Part shown: positions 18,791 to 27,727 of the stretch, one piece after another | How positions within the stretch are numbered: position 1 is the stretch's first letter | Layout of the letters: every line of letters begins with the position of its first letter | NCBI RefSeq assembly: GCF_011043555.1 | Contig: NZ_JAAKGS010000002.1 | Coordinates: 248,001 to 312,000, forward strand | Length of the DNA: 64,000 nucleotides | Direction: 5' to 3' | From: Sphingobacterium sp. SGR-19 | GTDB taxonomy: Bacteria > Bacteroidota > Bacteroidia > Sphingobacteriales > Sphingobacteriaceae | Translations under genes and position numbers: made by a program | Notes under the pieces: model-generated | What the model was told of the DNA's origin: nothing | The model's database searches: none | The model's input: only the letters and a program-made list of their open reading frames with translations

Positions 18791-19960
18791 ATGAAAAGTA
18801 GAAAGTTAAAGATGGGCATGGTTGGTGGTGGTCTCACCGGTTTTATCGGTGCCATTCACTTGCGGGCCGCCCTTATGGAAAATAAGATCGAACTGGTTTG
18901 TGGTTGTTTCAGTTCAAAGCCGGAGGTCTCTAAAGAGTCGGGAAGGTTTTATAACCTTCCCGACAACCGTATATATAGCTCCTATCAGGAGATGTTTGCG
19001 CGGGAGATCGCACTACCGGAGGAGGAGCGGATGGATTTCGTCGTTATCGTCACGCCGAATAACCATCATTTCGAACCGGCTATGCTCGCCCTGGACAACG
19101 GTATGCACGTTGTGGTGGATAAGCCTATGACATTCTCTTTGGAAGAGGCAAAGATCTTGCAGCAGAAAGTAACGGAAACCGGATTGATATTAGCGGTGAC
19201 ACATGTATACGCTGGATATCCGGTGGTGAAGGAGATGAAGACCCGGATAGCCGCAGGTGAACTTGGCAAGCTACGCCGCATCTATGTAGAATATCCACAA
19301 GGCTGGCTGGCAGAACGAATCGAAAAGGAAAGTGGAAATAACGCCGGTTGGCGTACAGACCCCAAGCTGTCCGGAAAGGCGGGCTGTATGGGTGATATTG
19401 GCACGCATGCCTGGCATCTTTGTGAATATATCTCCGGATTGAAGGTTAAAGAAATGTGCGCCGAACTGAACACCTTTGTCCCCGGGCGCCCTATTGACGA
19501 CGATGGCACAGCTATGATGCGGATGGAACAAGGCGTGAAAGCTTTGCTGGCGGCCAGTCAGATCGCTATTGGCAATGCAAACAATATTAATATCCGTGTC
19601 TATGGCGAGAAGGGCAGCCTAAAATGGGTACAGGAAGATCCCAATAAGTTATTCTTCAATACCAGCCATAACCCCGAGCAGATTATTTATATTGGGGGAG
19701 ACTATCCTTATTTAAGCCAACGCGCGCGATGGAATATACGAACGCCAGGAGGACATCCCGAAGGCTTTATCGAGGCGTTCGCGAACATTTATCGTAATTT
19801 CGCGCTTACGGTAGCCGCGCATAAAGCAGGCGAACACCCAACAGCGGAAATGCTGGACTTTCCCGACGTAGACCACGGGGTGAGAGGCATGCAGTTTATT
19901 GAAACGATTGTGAAAGCTGGATGGAATGATGATGCCAAGTGGGTAAAATGGGTGGAATAA
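18791..19960 (+). CDS. Gfo/Idh/MocA-family oxidoreductase, cytoplasmic
   Basis: 389 residues without an export signal, unlike the family member two genes upstream. The Rossmann motif MVGGGLTGFIGAIHL is at about residues 9-23, VVDKPMTFSLEEA (family EKP-like marker) near 109-121, and a YPQGWL...GWRTDPKLSGKAGCMGDIGTHAWHL active-site region near 169-208, where the histidine of DIGTHAWH is the usual catalytic-type residue. It probably oxidises or reduces the ring carbon of a sugar together with its two partner genes. It is the last gene of the cassette; the next operon promoter starts 11 bp after its stop. Confidence 0.86.
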   Translation: MKSRKLKMGMVGGGLTGFIGAIHLRAALMENKIELVCGCFSSKPEVSKESGRFYNLPDNRIYSSYQEMFAREIALPEEERMDFVVIVTPNNHHFEPAMLALDNGMHVVVDKPMTFSLEEAKILQQKVTETGLILAVTHVYAGYPVVKEMKTRIAAGELGKLRRIYVEYPQGWLAERIEKESGNNAGWRTDPKLSGKAGCMGDIGTHAWHLCEYISGLKVKEMCAELNTFVPGRPIDDDGTAMMRMEQGVKALLAASQIAIGNANNINIRVYGEKGSLKWVQEDPNKLFFNTSHNPEQIIYIGGDYPYLSQRARWNIRTPGGHPEGFIEAFANIYRNFALTVAAHKAGEHPTAEMLDFPDVDHGVRGMQFIETIVKAGWNDDAKWVKWVE

Positions 19961-19970
19961 AAGGGTAGAG

Positions 19971-20016
19971 GCAGGTTGCCACGGGTTGCCGCTGAGCGAG
20001 TAAAACAATAACTTGC
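19971..20016 (+). promoter_or_regulatory. Promoter and tandem-decamer operator of the CE12-GH2 operon
   Basis: GCAGGTTGCC (19971-19980) and ACGGGTTGCC (19981-19990) are adjacent. TTG at 19986-19988 is 20 bp from TAACTTGC (20009-20016). The CE12 ATG is 39 bp downstream. This copy has GGTTGCC in both decamers. Confidence 0.7.
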
Positions 20017-20054
20017 GTATAGCAATGCCATAAATAAATCATTGCACATACGAA

Positions 20055-21365
20055 ATGATTAAATTTTACAACATCGTCATAAGTTTGGTATGGCCGTTTT
20101 GTGTATCGACGCTTTCAGCTCAAATTCTTCAATACGAGTTCAGTTTTGGCAAAGCCTTTAGCGATCGCTCTGTTATTTTAAAAACTGCTGAACCGTACGA
20201 GGCAAACGGACAATATGGTTTTGAATTTGGTTCCGAAGAAAATGTCGAGATACGGGAAGGTAGCCATATCTTATTTAGTAACAAGCCCTTCTATTTCTCC
20301 GTCAATGTGCCCGAAGGAAATTATAAGGTGTCAATTGGATACCAGGGGCTGAGCGATAGCGAATTCAACAGTACAGTCCGTTCCGAATCAAGACGACTGC
20401 AGTTGGAACAAGTAAACGTACCGCGGCATAAAGAGGTACAAAGAAGCTTTATCGTGAATCGAAAAGATGCACGTATCCGTGAGGGAGAATATGTGCGCTT
20501 GAAAAAGCCGCGCGAATTAGAAAAGTTGGACTGGGACGATAAACTTACGTTAGAATTTCAACATACCAACAATATACGCTACATAAGGGTAGAGCAGGTC
20601 CAGGAAGTACCAACCATTTTTTTGGCTGGTAACTCCACGGTGGTTAATCAAGAACATGAACCATGGGCATCTTGGGGTCAGATGATTCCTCGTTTTTTCG
20701 ATACTCAAATGACGGTTGCCAATCACGCGGAATCAGGCTTAGCGTTGAGTTCGTTTCTAACGTCTAAACGGCTGGATAAAATATTAACCATCGCCAAACC
20801 AGGCGATTATCTTTTTATCGAATTCGGGCATAACGATCAAAAAGAAAAAGATGAGAAAGAGGGTGCTTACAGGGGCTATACCGAACGACTGCGCTATTTT
20901 GTAGAAGCTTTTCGCGCAATAGGCGGTACGCCAGTTATTGTTACCTCAACAGCGCGACGTTCTTTTAATGCCAACGGGCAGCTACAATATACCTTAGCCG
21001 ACTATCCCAATGCCGCCCGTAAAGTAGCTCAGGAATTACAGGTGCCGCTAATCGATCTGAATAAGATGACCCGCACATTTTACGAAACTTTAGGTGTGGA
21101 AGGCTCGAAACAAGCATTTGTTCATTATGCTGCAAATACGTTTCCAGAGCAACCCGAGTCTTTGCAAGATAACACACACTTCAATACCTATGGCGCATAC
21201 CAAATCGCAAAAATGGTACTTCAAGGTATCATCGACAACCGCTTAGATATACGCAAACATATTATTGATTTTAAAAGTTATAAATCTACCAAGCCCGATG
21301 CGCACGAAGATTGGGAATGGCCGTTGAGTGTAAAAAATAGTGATAGGAAGCCGGATGGAAATTAA
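20055..21365 (+). CDS. CE12 rhamnogalacturonan acetylesterase
   Basis: 436 residues with a signal peptide (residues 1-22). An N-terminal beta-sandwich (about 25-185) precedes an SGNH hydrolase domain with the family blocks in order: GNSTV with nucleophile Ser194, the FGHND block at 257-261, and DNTHFN at 372-377 giving Asp372 and His375 of the catalytic triad. Carbohydrate esterase family 12 removes acetyl groups from galacturonate in the rhamnogalacturonan backbone, which opens it to PL11. It lies 12 bp upstream of GH2 and has its own promoter of the locus type. Confidence 0.92.
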   Translation: MIKFYNIVISLVWPFCVSTLSAQILQYEFSFGKAFSDRSVILKTAEPYEANGQYGFEFGSEENVEIREGSHILFSNKPFYFSVNVPEGNYKVSIGYQGLSDSEFNSTVRSESRRLQLEQVNVPRHKEVQRSFIVNRKDARIREGEYVRLKKPRELEKLDWDDKLTLEFQHTNNIRYIRVEQVQEVPTIFLAGNSTVVNQEHEPWASWGQMIPRFFDTQMTVANHAESGLALSSFLTSKRLDKILTIAKPGDYLFIEFGHNDQKEKDEKEGAYRGYTERLRYFVEAFRAIGGTPVIVTSTARRSFNANGQLQYTLADYPNAARKVAQELQVPLIDLNKMTRTFYETLGVEGSKQAFVHYAANTFPEQPESLQDNTHFNTYGAYQIAKMVLQGIIDNRLDIRKHIIDFKSYKSTKPDAHEDWEWPLSVKNSDRKPDGN

Positions 21366-21377
21366 AGGTATAAACTG

Positions 21378-24263
21378 ATGAACAGATTTATTTTTGTGTG
21401 TATTTTGGCCCTGTTCGTTTCGGAGGTCTGGGCACAGCGTAATTTTATTGATCTTTCTGGTTCCTGGAGATTTGCGCTCGATAGAGACGATGTAGGGACG
21501 GAGCAGTTTTGGTTTGATCGGGTGCTGCAGGAGGAGGTCCGATTGCCCGGTTCACTGGTGGAGCAAAACATCGGCGATGTGATTACGCTCGAAACGCAAT
21601 GGACTGGAAGTATTTATGACAGCTCCTTCTACTATCATCCTCGATTGGAGAAATTTCGGCAATCAGATAACTTAAAATTACCTTTCTGGTTAACTCCTTT
21701 GAAACATTATGTGGGCGTAGCATGGTACCAGCGGGATTTTGTGCTTTCGGCCAACGACTTGCGGGGTAGCCTCAATCTGTTTTTGGAGCAGCCGCATACT
21801 GAAGCATCCGTCTGGGTAAACGGAAAGGAAGTAGGGACGCAAAACAGTATGGTCGTTGCGCATCAATTTGAAATTGCAGATCTTGTAAAAGAAGGGAACA
21901 ATACGCTTACCATACGTGTAGATAACCGTATCAAAACAATTAACGTCGGTCCTGATTCGCATAGTTTAACGGATCATACCCAAGGGAATTGGAATGGTAT
22001 CATAGGACGGATAGGGATGGAAAAGCGGTCGAAAATCCACTTGGATGATATACAAGTTTACCCGGATATCCATCAAAAAAAAGCGAATATCCGTTTGAAC
22101 GTAAGAACCAACCGAACTAGCGAGCTACGCATTCTATATAAAGCTGAAAGTTTCAATAGTTCGGTGTTTCATCAGACTAGAAGGTACACGCGTACCATTC
22201 AGCCTCGAAATGTTAAGGATACCATAGATCTATCGATGACGCTGGGCGAAGGGATGTTGCTTTGGGACGAGTTTCACCCGAATGTATACCGTGCCACTTT
22301 TCAGCTGTATGATGGTGAAAACCTTTTGGATGAGCGAGAGGTAACATTTGGTATGCGGGAGTTTAAAGCGAGAGGCCGATATTTTTATGTGAATGGGCGG
22401 AAAACGTTTTTACGGGGCACCTGCGATAATGCGGTGTTTCCAATTACAGGCTATCCGGATACAGATGTGGACAGTTGGCTGAAGATTTTCCGTAAGATCA
22501 AATCCTACGGTTTGAACCATGTGCGTTACCATTCCTGGTGTCCGCCAGAAGCTGCGTTTAAGGCCGCTGACATCGTAGGTTTATATCTACAGCCTGAAGG
22601 GCCGAGCTGGGCAAATCATGGTTCGTCACTTGGAAGAGGAGAGCCTATCGATCAATATATTTACGAGGAGACCGGCCGCATGGCACGGCAATACGGGAAC
22701 TATGCCTCTTTCTGTATGATGGCATATGGTAATGAACCGCGTGGTAACCAGATTCCTTACCTAACTGCTTTTGTGAATTATTGGAAAGCGAAGGATGCAC
22801 GTCGACTATATACCGGAGCATCTGTGGGAGGTAGTTGGCCGGTCATACAAAATAATGAGTTTATGGTCCGGGCGGGGGCTCGAGGTGTAGATTGGAACCG
22901 AAGACCGGAGAGCCAGAGCGACTTTAGACAGCAGATCGCACAATTTACGGTTCCTTTTGTAGCACATGAGTTAGGGCAACACTGCGTGTTTCCCAACTTT
23001 GAGGAGATAGAAAAATATACAGGTGCGTATCGTGCAAAAAATTTTGAACTTTTTGAAGAAGATCTGAACGACCATCACATGGGAGACCAGGCTAAGATAT
23101 TTTTACAGGCTTCCGGCGGTTTACAGGCATTGGCCTATAAACACGAAATGGAAAGGGCTTTCCGTACGCCAGGTTATTCTGGATTTCAACTGCTGTCTTT
23201 AAGCGATTATCCGGGGCAAGGGACGGCGATGGTAGGACTTCTGGACGCCTTTTGGGAAGAAAAAGGCTATATAGATGCCAAGGAGTTTCGGAAGGCTTGT
23301 GACACCACTGTCTTACTGATACGTACGCCAAAATTTGTGTTTGATCATTCCGAAACGCTTCGTTTTTCGATAGACGTCGTCCATTTTGGCCAGCGTGCCT
23401 TAGAAAATCCTACGCTGAACTGGCGCTTGCTAAATAATAAGCGCAACGCGTATGCGGAAGGAAAACTTATCGTAGATAAATTGGATCTTGGGCTTCATGA
23501 AAACATAGAGCAGATAGAGGTTCCACTAGATGGAATCAGGACAGCGAAGGAAATGAAGCTGGAAATCGTTTTGGAAGGAACGGAGATCAGCAATGATTGG
23601 GATTTTTATATCTATCCTAAAGAGCTACCTGTCTTATCCAACGATGTGTTTTATGCAACGGAGATAAACGATCGGGTCAGTCAGGCGTTGGCCGGCGGAG
23701 GCACCGTATTTTTGAATCTGTCAGGGAAAATTACGAAAGGCAAAGAAATCGAACAGCATTTTCGTCCTGTTTTTTGGAACACCTCTTGGTTTAAAATGCG
23801 CCCGCCACATACCCTTGGTATTACCTTGGATGATCGGCACGCTGCGTTTGCGTCTTTTCCAACAAAAAACCATAGCAGTCTTCAATGGTGGGATGTTTTG
23901 CATAAAACCCAAGTTATGCATTTGGAGGATTTTCCGGCGTCGTTCCGACCATTGGTACAGCCTATTGACACTTGGTTTATGAATAGACGCTTAGCTTTAC
24001 TTTTTGAAGCGAAGGTGGGTAAGGGAAAGATACTAGTTTCTTCGGCGGATCTTTCCGAAGATTCAGAAAATATCGTTAGAAAAAATCTATACCACAGCAT
24101 CGTCAATTATATGGCTTCGTCCTCATTTCAGCCCGCACAGGAGATTGACATACGCCTCATACAGAACTTGGTGACAAAGGAGTCGACGCTTACCTTCGAT
24201 ACCTATACCAGGTCTTCTCCAGATGAATTGAAGCCGGATTTGAAAGAGATGCTGCAGCACTAA
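21378..24263 (+). CDS. GH2 family glycoside hydrolase
   Basis: 961 residues with a signal peptide (residues 1-19, ending VWAQ). It shows the family 2 order: jelly-roll sugar-binding domain (about 22-215, with DLSGSWRFALD and WYQRDF), immunoglobulin-like domain (about 216-330), and TIM barrel from about 340 (FYVNGRKTFLRGTCDN, NHVRYHSWCPPEAAF). Glu453 in MMAYGNEPRG is the expected acid/base and Glu531 in VAHELGQH the likely nucleophile. Known family activities include beta-galactosidase and beta-glucuronidase; a role on galactan or glucuronate side groups of rhamnogalacturonan is plausible. The last 200 residues form an extra domain without a clear label. Confidence 0.86.
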   Translation: MNRFIFVCILALFVSEVWAQRNFIDLSGSWRFALDRDDVGTEQFWFDRVLQEEVRLPGSLVEQNIGDVITLETQWTGSIYDSSFYYHPRLEKFRQSDNLKLPFWLTPLKHYVGVAWYQRDFVLSANDLRGSLNLFLEQPHTEASVWVNGKEVGTQNSMVVAHQFEIADLVKEGNNTLTIRVDNRIKTINVGPDSHSLTDHTQGNWNGIIGRIGMEKRSKIHLDDIQVYPDIHQKKANIRLNVRTNRTSELRILYKAESFNSSVFHQTRRYTRTIQPRNVKDTIDLSMTLGEGMLLWDEFHPNVYRATFQLYDGENLLDEREVTFGMREFKARGRYFYVNGRKTFLRGTCDNAVFPITGYPDTDVDSWLKIFRKIKSYGLNHVRYHSWCPPEAAFKAADIVGLYLQPEGPSWANHGSSLGRGEPIDQYIYEETGRMARQYGNYASFCMMAYGNEPRGNQIPYLTAFVNYWKAKDARRLYTGASVGGSWPVIQNNEFMVRAGARGVDWNRRPESQSDFRQQIAQFTVPFVAHELGQHCVFPNFEEIEKYTGAYRAKNFELFEEDLNDHHMGDQAKIFLQASGGLQALAYKHEMERAFRTPGYSGFQLLSLSDYPGQGTAMVGLLDAFWEEKGYIDAKEFRKACDTTVLLIRTPKFVFDHSETLRFSIDVVHFGQRALENPTLNWRLLNNKRNAYAEGKLIVDKLDLGLHENIEQIEVPLDGIRTAKEMKLEIVLEGTEISNDWDFYIYPKELPVLSNDVFYATEINDRVSQALAGGGTVFLNLSGKITKGKEIEQHFRPVFWNTSWFKMRPPHTLGITLDDRHAAFASFPTKNHSSLQWWDVLHKTQVMHLEDFPASFRPLVQPIDTWFMNRRLALLFEAKVGKGKILVSSADLSEDSENIVRKNLYHSIVNYMASSSFQPAQEIDIRLIQNLVTKESTLTFDTYTRSSPDELKPDLKEMLQH

Positions 24264-24302
24264 AGACGGCATCGCTGTTATGCAGGTAAAAGGGGTAGTC
24301 GA

Positions 24303-24348
24303 GCAGGATACCGCAGGTTGCTGCCGATTTAACAAAAAGATAACTTCG
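24303..24348 (+). promoter_or_regulatory. Promoter and tandem-decamer operator of SusCD-1
   Basis: GCAGGATACC (24303-24312) directly precedes GCAGGTTGCT (24313-24322), which contains TTG at 24318-24320. After 20 bp comes TAACTTCG (24341-24348). The SusC start is about 95 bp downstream. Confidence 0.75.
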
Positions 24349-24442
24349 TAGAAGAATAAATTGTAACAGCAATTTTACCGGCAGATTGCCCCGTAAAAGT
24401 CTGTGATGATTATTCCATACAGCCATTAAAAACAAATTTTAT

Positions 24443-27400
24443 ATGAAACATTTTATTCCTATGAAACTTATATCTCGAATGTTGACAGTGATATGCTATA
24501 TCACCTGTAACATTTTTTACACGTCTCTTTTGTCTGCCCAAGCGCAGACGTCTACTATTAGCGGTAGGGTAACGGACGAGTTAACCAACGAAGCGATCCC
24601 TAACGCTACTGTGTCGGTAAAGGGGAGTACCATTCAATCCAGTACAGATGTCGAAGGCGTGTTTCGCATCGACGCGACGCAGGGGCAGACCTTAGTTATT
24701 ACGACCATCGGATATCTATCAAAAGAGGTACCCGTTACTGGTACGCAGATCAATATCATGTTAATACAAGACGAACGAGATTTAGAAGAGGTCGTTGTGG
24801 TCGGTTATGGTACGCAACGGAGAAGAGACGTTACTGGTGCAATCTCCCGTGTTTCGGGTGAAGAATTGCAGGAAAGACCGGTTCAGAATATATCAGAAGC
24901 GTTACAGGGGAAAGCCGCCGGTGTAAACGTGGCTAGCAATATTCGACCCGGAGAAACACCAGGCATTAGAATTCGGGGGAATCGATCCTTGACTGCTCAG
25001 AATGATCCGCTAATTGTGGTTGACGGTATCCCCTTGGTGGGTGGAAGTCTAGGTGATATCAGTCCAAATGACATTGAATCGCTGGATGTCTTGAAAGATG
25101 CATCAGCGACCGCCATCTATGGATCACGTGCGGCCAACGGCGTGATCTTGGTAACGACAAAAAGGGGGAAAGCCGGCCAGGTGACGGCTGCTTATCGTGG
25201 TACCGCGACGATCGACCGATATAGGTCCTTAACCGATTGGATGGATGGGGGGCAATATATCGATCGCTGGCGGGAAGGCTTGATGAACGGTGGATTATAC
25301 GAAACTGCGCAGTTTAAAGATGGCTTCTCACCTGTAGTAATGGGCTACCCAGATCCGTTTGAAGATGAAAGCAGAATGGGGTTGGCACAGGATATCCATG
25401 CACGAAATAACGTGTGGAAGGGCTATGAATGGGAGGAGTTTGGAACGACTGTAAAGATGCGCCCGACAACAGCAGCCGAACGTGCGATGGGCTGGCCGGC
25501 AGAAGTACCCGTTTACAACGCGGCTAATATTCCGACCTACGATTGGGTAGGCGATGTGACACGTCCGGGAGTAACACAAAATCACCAAGTGTCGCTGTCT
25601 TCGGGCACGGAAAAATCACGTATATACGCTTCCATAGATTATTTTGACCAACAAGGCGTACTAAAAGATCAGGATTATGAGCGTTTTAATATCAATTTGA
25701 ACGGCGATATAACAGCAACCGATTGGCTGACATTTGGTGCAAGTATCCTCGCATCAACTTCCTTGCAGAATTACGGTATCTCGACGAATACCTCGAATAC
25801 CGGTTCGAAGAATCTTCTTTCGCGTGCATTGGATCAATTTCCTTATGCCACCCCAAAAGATCCTGAAGGCAATTGGATCCTTAATCCGGGGGGCAACCTG
25901 CAACTTTTTAATCCCATTATGGACATTGATCAGGTGAAGAACGAACGAAAGACCTATGCGATTTCACCTACCTTGTTTTCCGAGGTGCAGTTTTTGCCTT
26001 GGCTAAAATATCGGTTCAATTTTGGGGCGCAGTTCCGAAATTGGCGAGCAGGTGCTTGGACGGGGCCGGGAGCTACCAATCACCTGAACAACAGACCTAA
26101 CACCGCCGGCTATACAAACGAGCAACGGTTTTCTTGGGTAGCTGAAAATTTGCTCTATGTCGATCAAAATTTTGGAGAGGACCACCGACTGAATGTGACT
26201 TTATTGCAGTCTGCACAGCGGGAACAATTTGAGAGCACGGCGACAAATGTTATCGGAACGGTATACGATATCAGTTACTGGTACGATCTGGCTGCCAATT
26301 CTAATGGTCGTCCTAATGGTTATGGAACTGGTTTTTCGGAAAAAACGCTGATGTCCTACATGGGACGTGTCAATTACGGTTACAAAGGTAAATACCTTAT
26401 CACAGCGACAGGTCGGTATGATGGAGCATCCGTATTGGCACCTGGGCATAAATGGCATTTTTATCCTTCCGTTGCATTGGCTTGGAACGTCATGGATGAA
26501 AATTTTATGCAGAACGTTTCCTGGCTGAACGAGTTGAAGTTGCGCGGTGGATATGGTGTTACGGGCAATTCGGCGGTGAATCCCTATACTTCGGGAGGGC
26601 CGTTGAGCCGCAATCCTTACGTGTTTGGAGAAAATGCCGCCATTGGCTATTTGCCGCAGTTGGTACGAAATCCTCTTCTGGGCTGGGAGCAGACGGCGCA
26701 GTACAATGTGGGTATAGATTTTAATGTATTGAACAACCGAGTAAGCGGTAGTTTGGAATTTTATCAAGGCAACACATCGGATCTGCTTCTTACGCGTTCG
26801 CTGCCCCCGGTGTCGGGATATGTAGAAAAATTGGAAAATATAGGAAAAACCCTGAACCGAGGTTTTGAAATAACCTTAAACACGGTCAATATTCAAAAAG
26901 AACATTTTACGTGGAGCACGTCTATTAATTGGAATACCAACCATGAAGAAATCGTGGAGTTGCAGAACGGTAAACAGGATATGTTGGCACAACGTTGGTT
27001 TATTGGCCAGCCGCTCCACGTATTTTACCAATTAGACAATGCGGGGATATGGCAAGGGACACCGGAAGATATCGCCGAAATCGAGAGATTTAACGAGAAT
27101 GGACATGATTTTTATCCTGGAACTGTACGGGTGGTTGACCAAAACGGTGACTATCGTATAACGGCAGATGATATGGTAATCAGAGGAACTAACCGTCCAA
27201 AATGGTCTGGTGGTATCACCAACACATTTCGCTATAAAGACTTAACATTGAGTACATTTATCTATGCGAGATGGGGGCAAACCTTTTTTGGGGGTTATCC
27301 AAATTCTTATGGCGGTATCTGGCCGAATGGACGGGTAGAAAATGACCTTTGGTCCTGGGACAACCCTGAGGGACGGTGGCCACAGGCGAGTAATCTACCG

Positions 27401-27706
27401 AACAGGGAGAATACAGGGGTTGCGATGCAGTTTCACGATGGTTCCTTTGTTTCCGTCCGTAATATCTCGTTGACCTACGACCTACCGAAGGTGCTGCTGA
27501 CAAATCGCTTCGTCAAAGGTTTACAATTTAATGCACAGGTGCTGAACCCCTTCATATTCGGGAAAGACGCTGTCAAAATGGGCTATAATCCCGATGATGA
27601 CACGAACTGGGAAAGGTCTTCAGGTGACGGTAATCCGCTCGGTGGAAGCAACAATAATACCGTTCTACCACAATCCTACGTACTCAGTATCCGGGCTAAC
27701 TTTTAA
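24443..27706 (+). CDS. SusC-like TonB-dependent receptor 1
   Basis: 1087 residues. A signal peptide (to about residue 35) is followed by a carboxypeptidase-regulatory-like beta-sandwich (about 37-108), the SusC signature DLEEVVVVGYG at 113-123, a plug domain (RPVQNISEALQGKAAGVNV, PLIVVDGIPL, SATAIYGSRAANGVILVTTKRG) and a long barrel ending in a C-terminal aromatic strand, LSIRANF. It forms the outer-membrane channel that, with the SusD lid encoded 21 bp downstream, imports oligosaccharides using TonB energy. No STN signalling domain is present, so it does not itself signal to an anti-sigma factor. The substrate is inferred from the locus to be a pectic oligosaccharide. Confidence 0.95.
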   Translation: MKHFIPMKLISRMLTVICYITCNIFYTSLLSAQAQTSTISGRVTDELTNEAIPNATVSVKGSTIQSSTDVEGVFRIDATQGQTLVITTIGYLSKEVPVTGTQINIMLIQDERDLEEVVVVGYGTQRRRDVTGAISRVSGEELQERPVQNISEALQGKAAGVNVASNIRPGETPGIRIRGNRSLTAQNDPLIVVDGIPLVGGSLGDISPNDIESLDVLKDASATAIYGSRAANGVILVTTKRGKAGQVTAAYRGTATIDRYRSLTDWMDGGQYIDRWREGLMNGGLYETAQFKDGFSPVVMGYPDPFEDESRMGLAQDIHARNNVWKGYEWEEFGTTVKMRPTTAAERAMGWPAEVPVYNAANIPTYDWVGDVTRPGVTQNHQVSLSSGTEKSRIYASIDYFDQQGVLKDQDYERFNINLNGDITATDWLTFGASILASTSLQNYGISTNTSNTGSKNLLSRALDQFPYATPKDPEGNWILNPGGNLQLFNPIMDIDQVKNERKTYAISPTLFSEVQFLPWLKYRFNFGAQFRNWRAGAWTGPGATNHLNNRPNTAGYTNEQRFSWVAENLLYVDQNFGEDHRLNVTLLQSAQREQFESTATNVIGTVYDISYWYDLAANSNGRPNGYGTGFSEKTLMSYMGRVNYGYKGKYLITATGRYDGASVLAPGHKWHFYPSVALAWNVMDENFMQNVSWLNELKLRGGYGVTGNSAVNPYTSGGPLSRNPYVFGENAAIGYLPQLVRNPLLGWEQTAQYNVGIDFNVLNNRVSGSLEFYQGNTSDLLLTRSLPPVSGYVEKLENIGKTLNRGFEITLNTVNIQKEHFTWSTSINWNTNHEEIVELQNGKQDMLAQRWFIGQPLHVFYQLDNAGIWQGTPEDIAEIERFNENGHDFYPGTVRVVDQNGDYRITADDMVIRGTNRPKWSGGITNTFRYKDLTLSTFIYARWGQTFFGGYPNSYGGIWPNGRVENDLWSWDNPEGRWPQASNLPNRENTGVAMQFHDGSFVSVRNISLTYDLPKVLLTNRFVKGLQFNAQVLNPFIFGKDAVKMGYNPDDDTNWERSSGDGNPLGGSNNNTVLPQSYVLSIRANF

Positions 27707-27727
27707 TTTTTAATAAGGTAATGTAAA

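Noticed and set aside
25892..25901. GGCAACCTGC inside SusC-1
   Set aside because: Again codes for Gly-Asn-Leu-Gln, with no promoter geometry; most likely chance.
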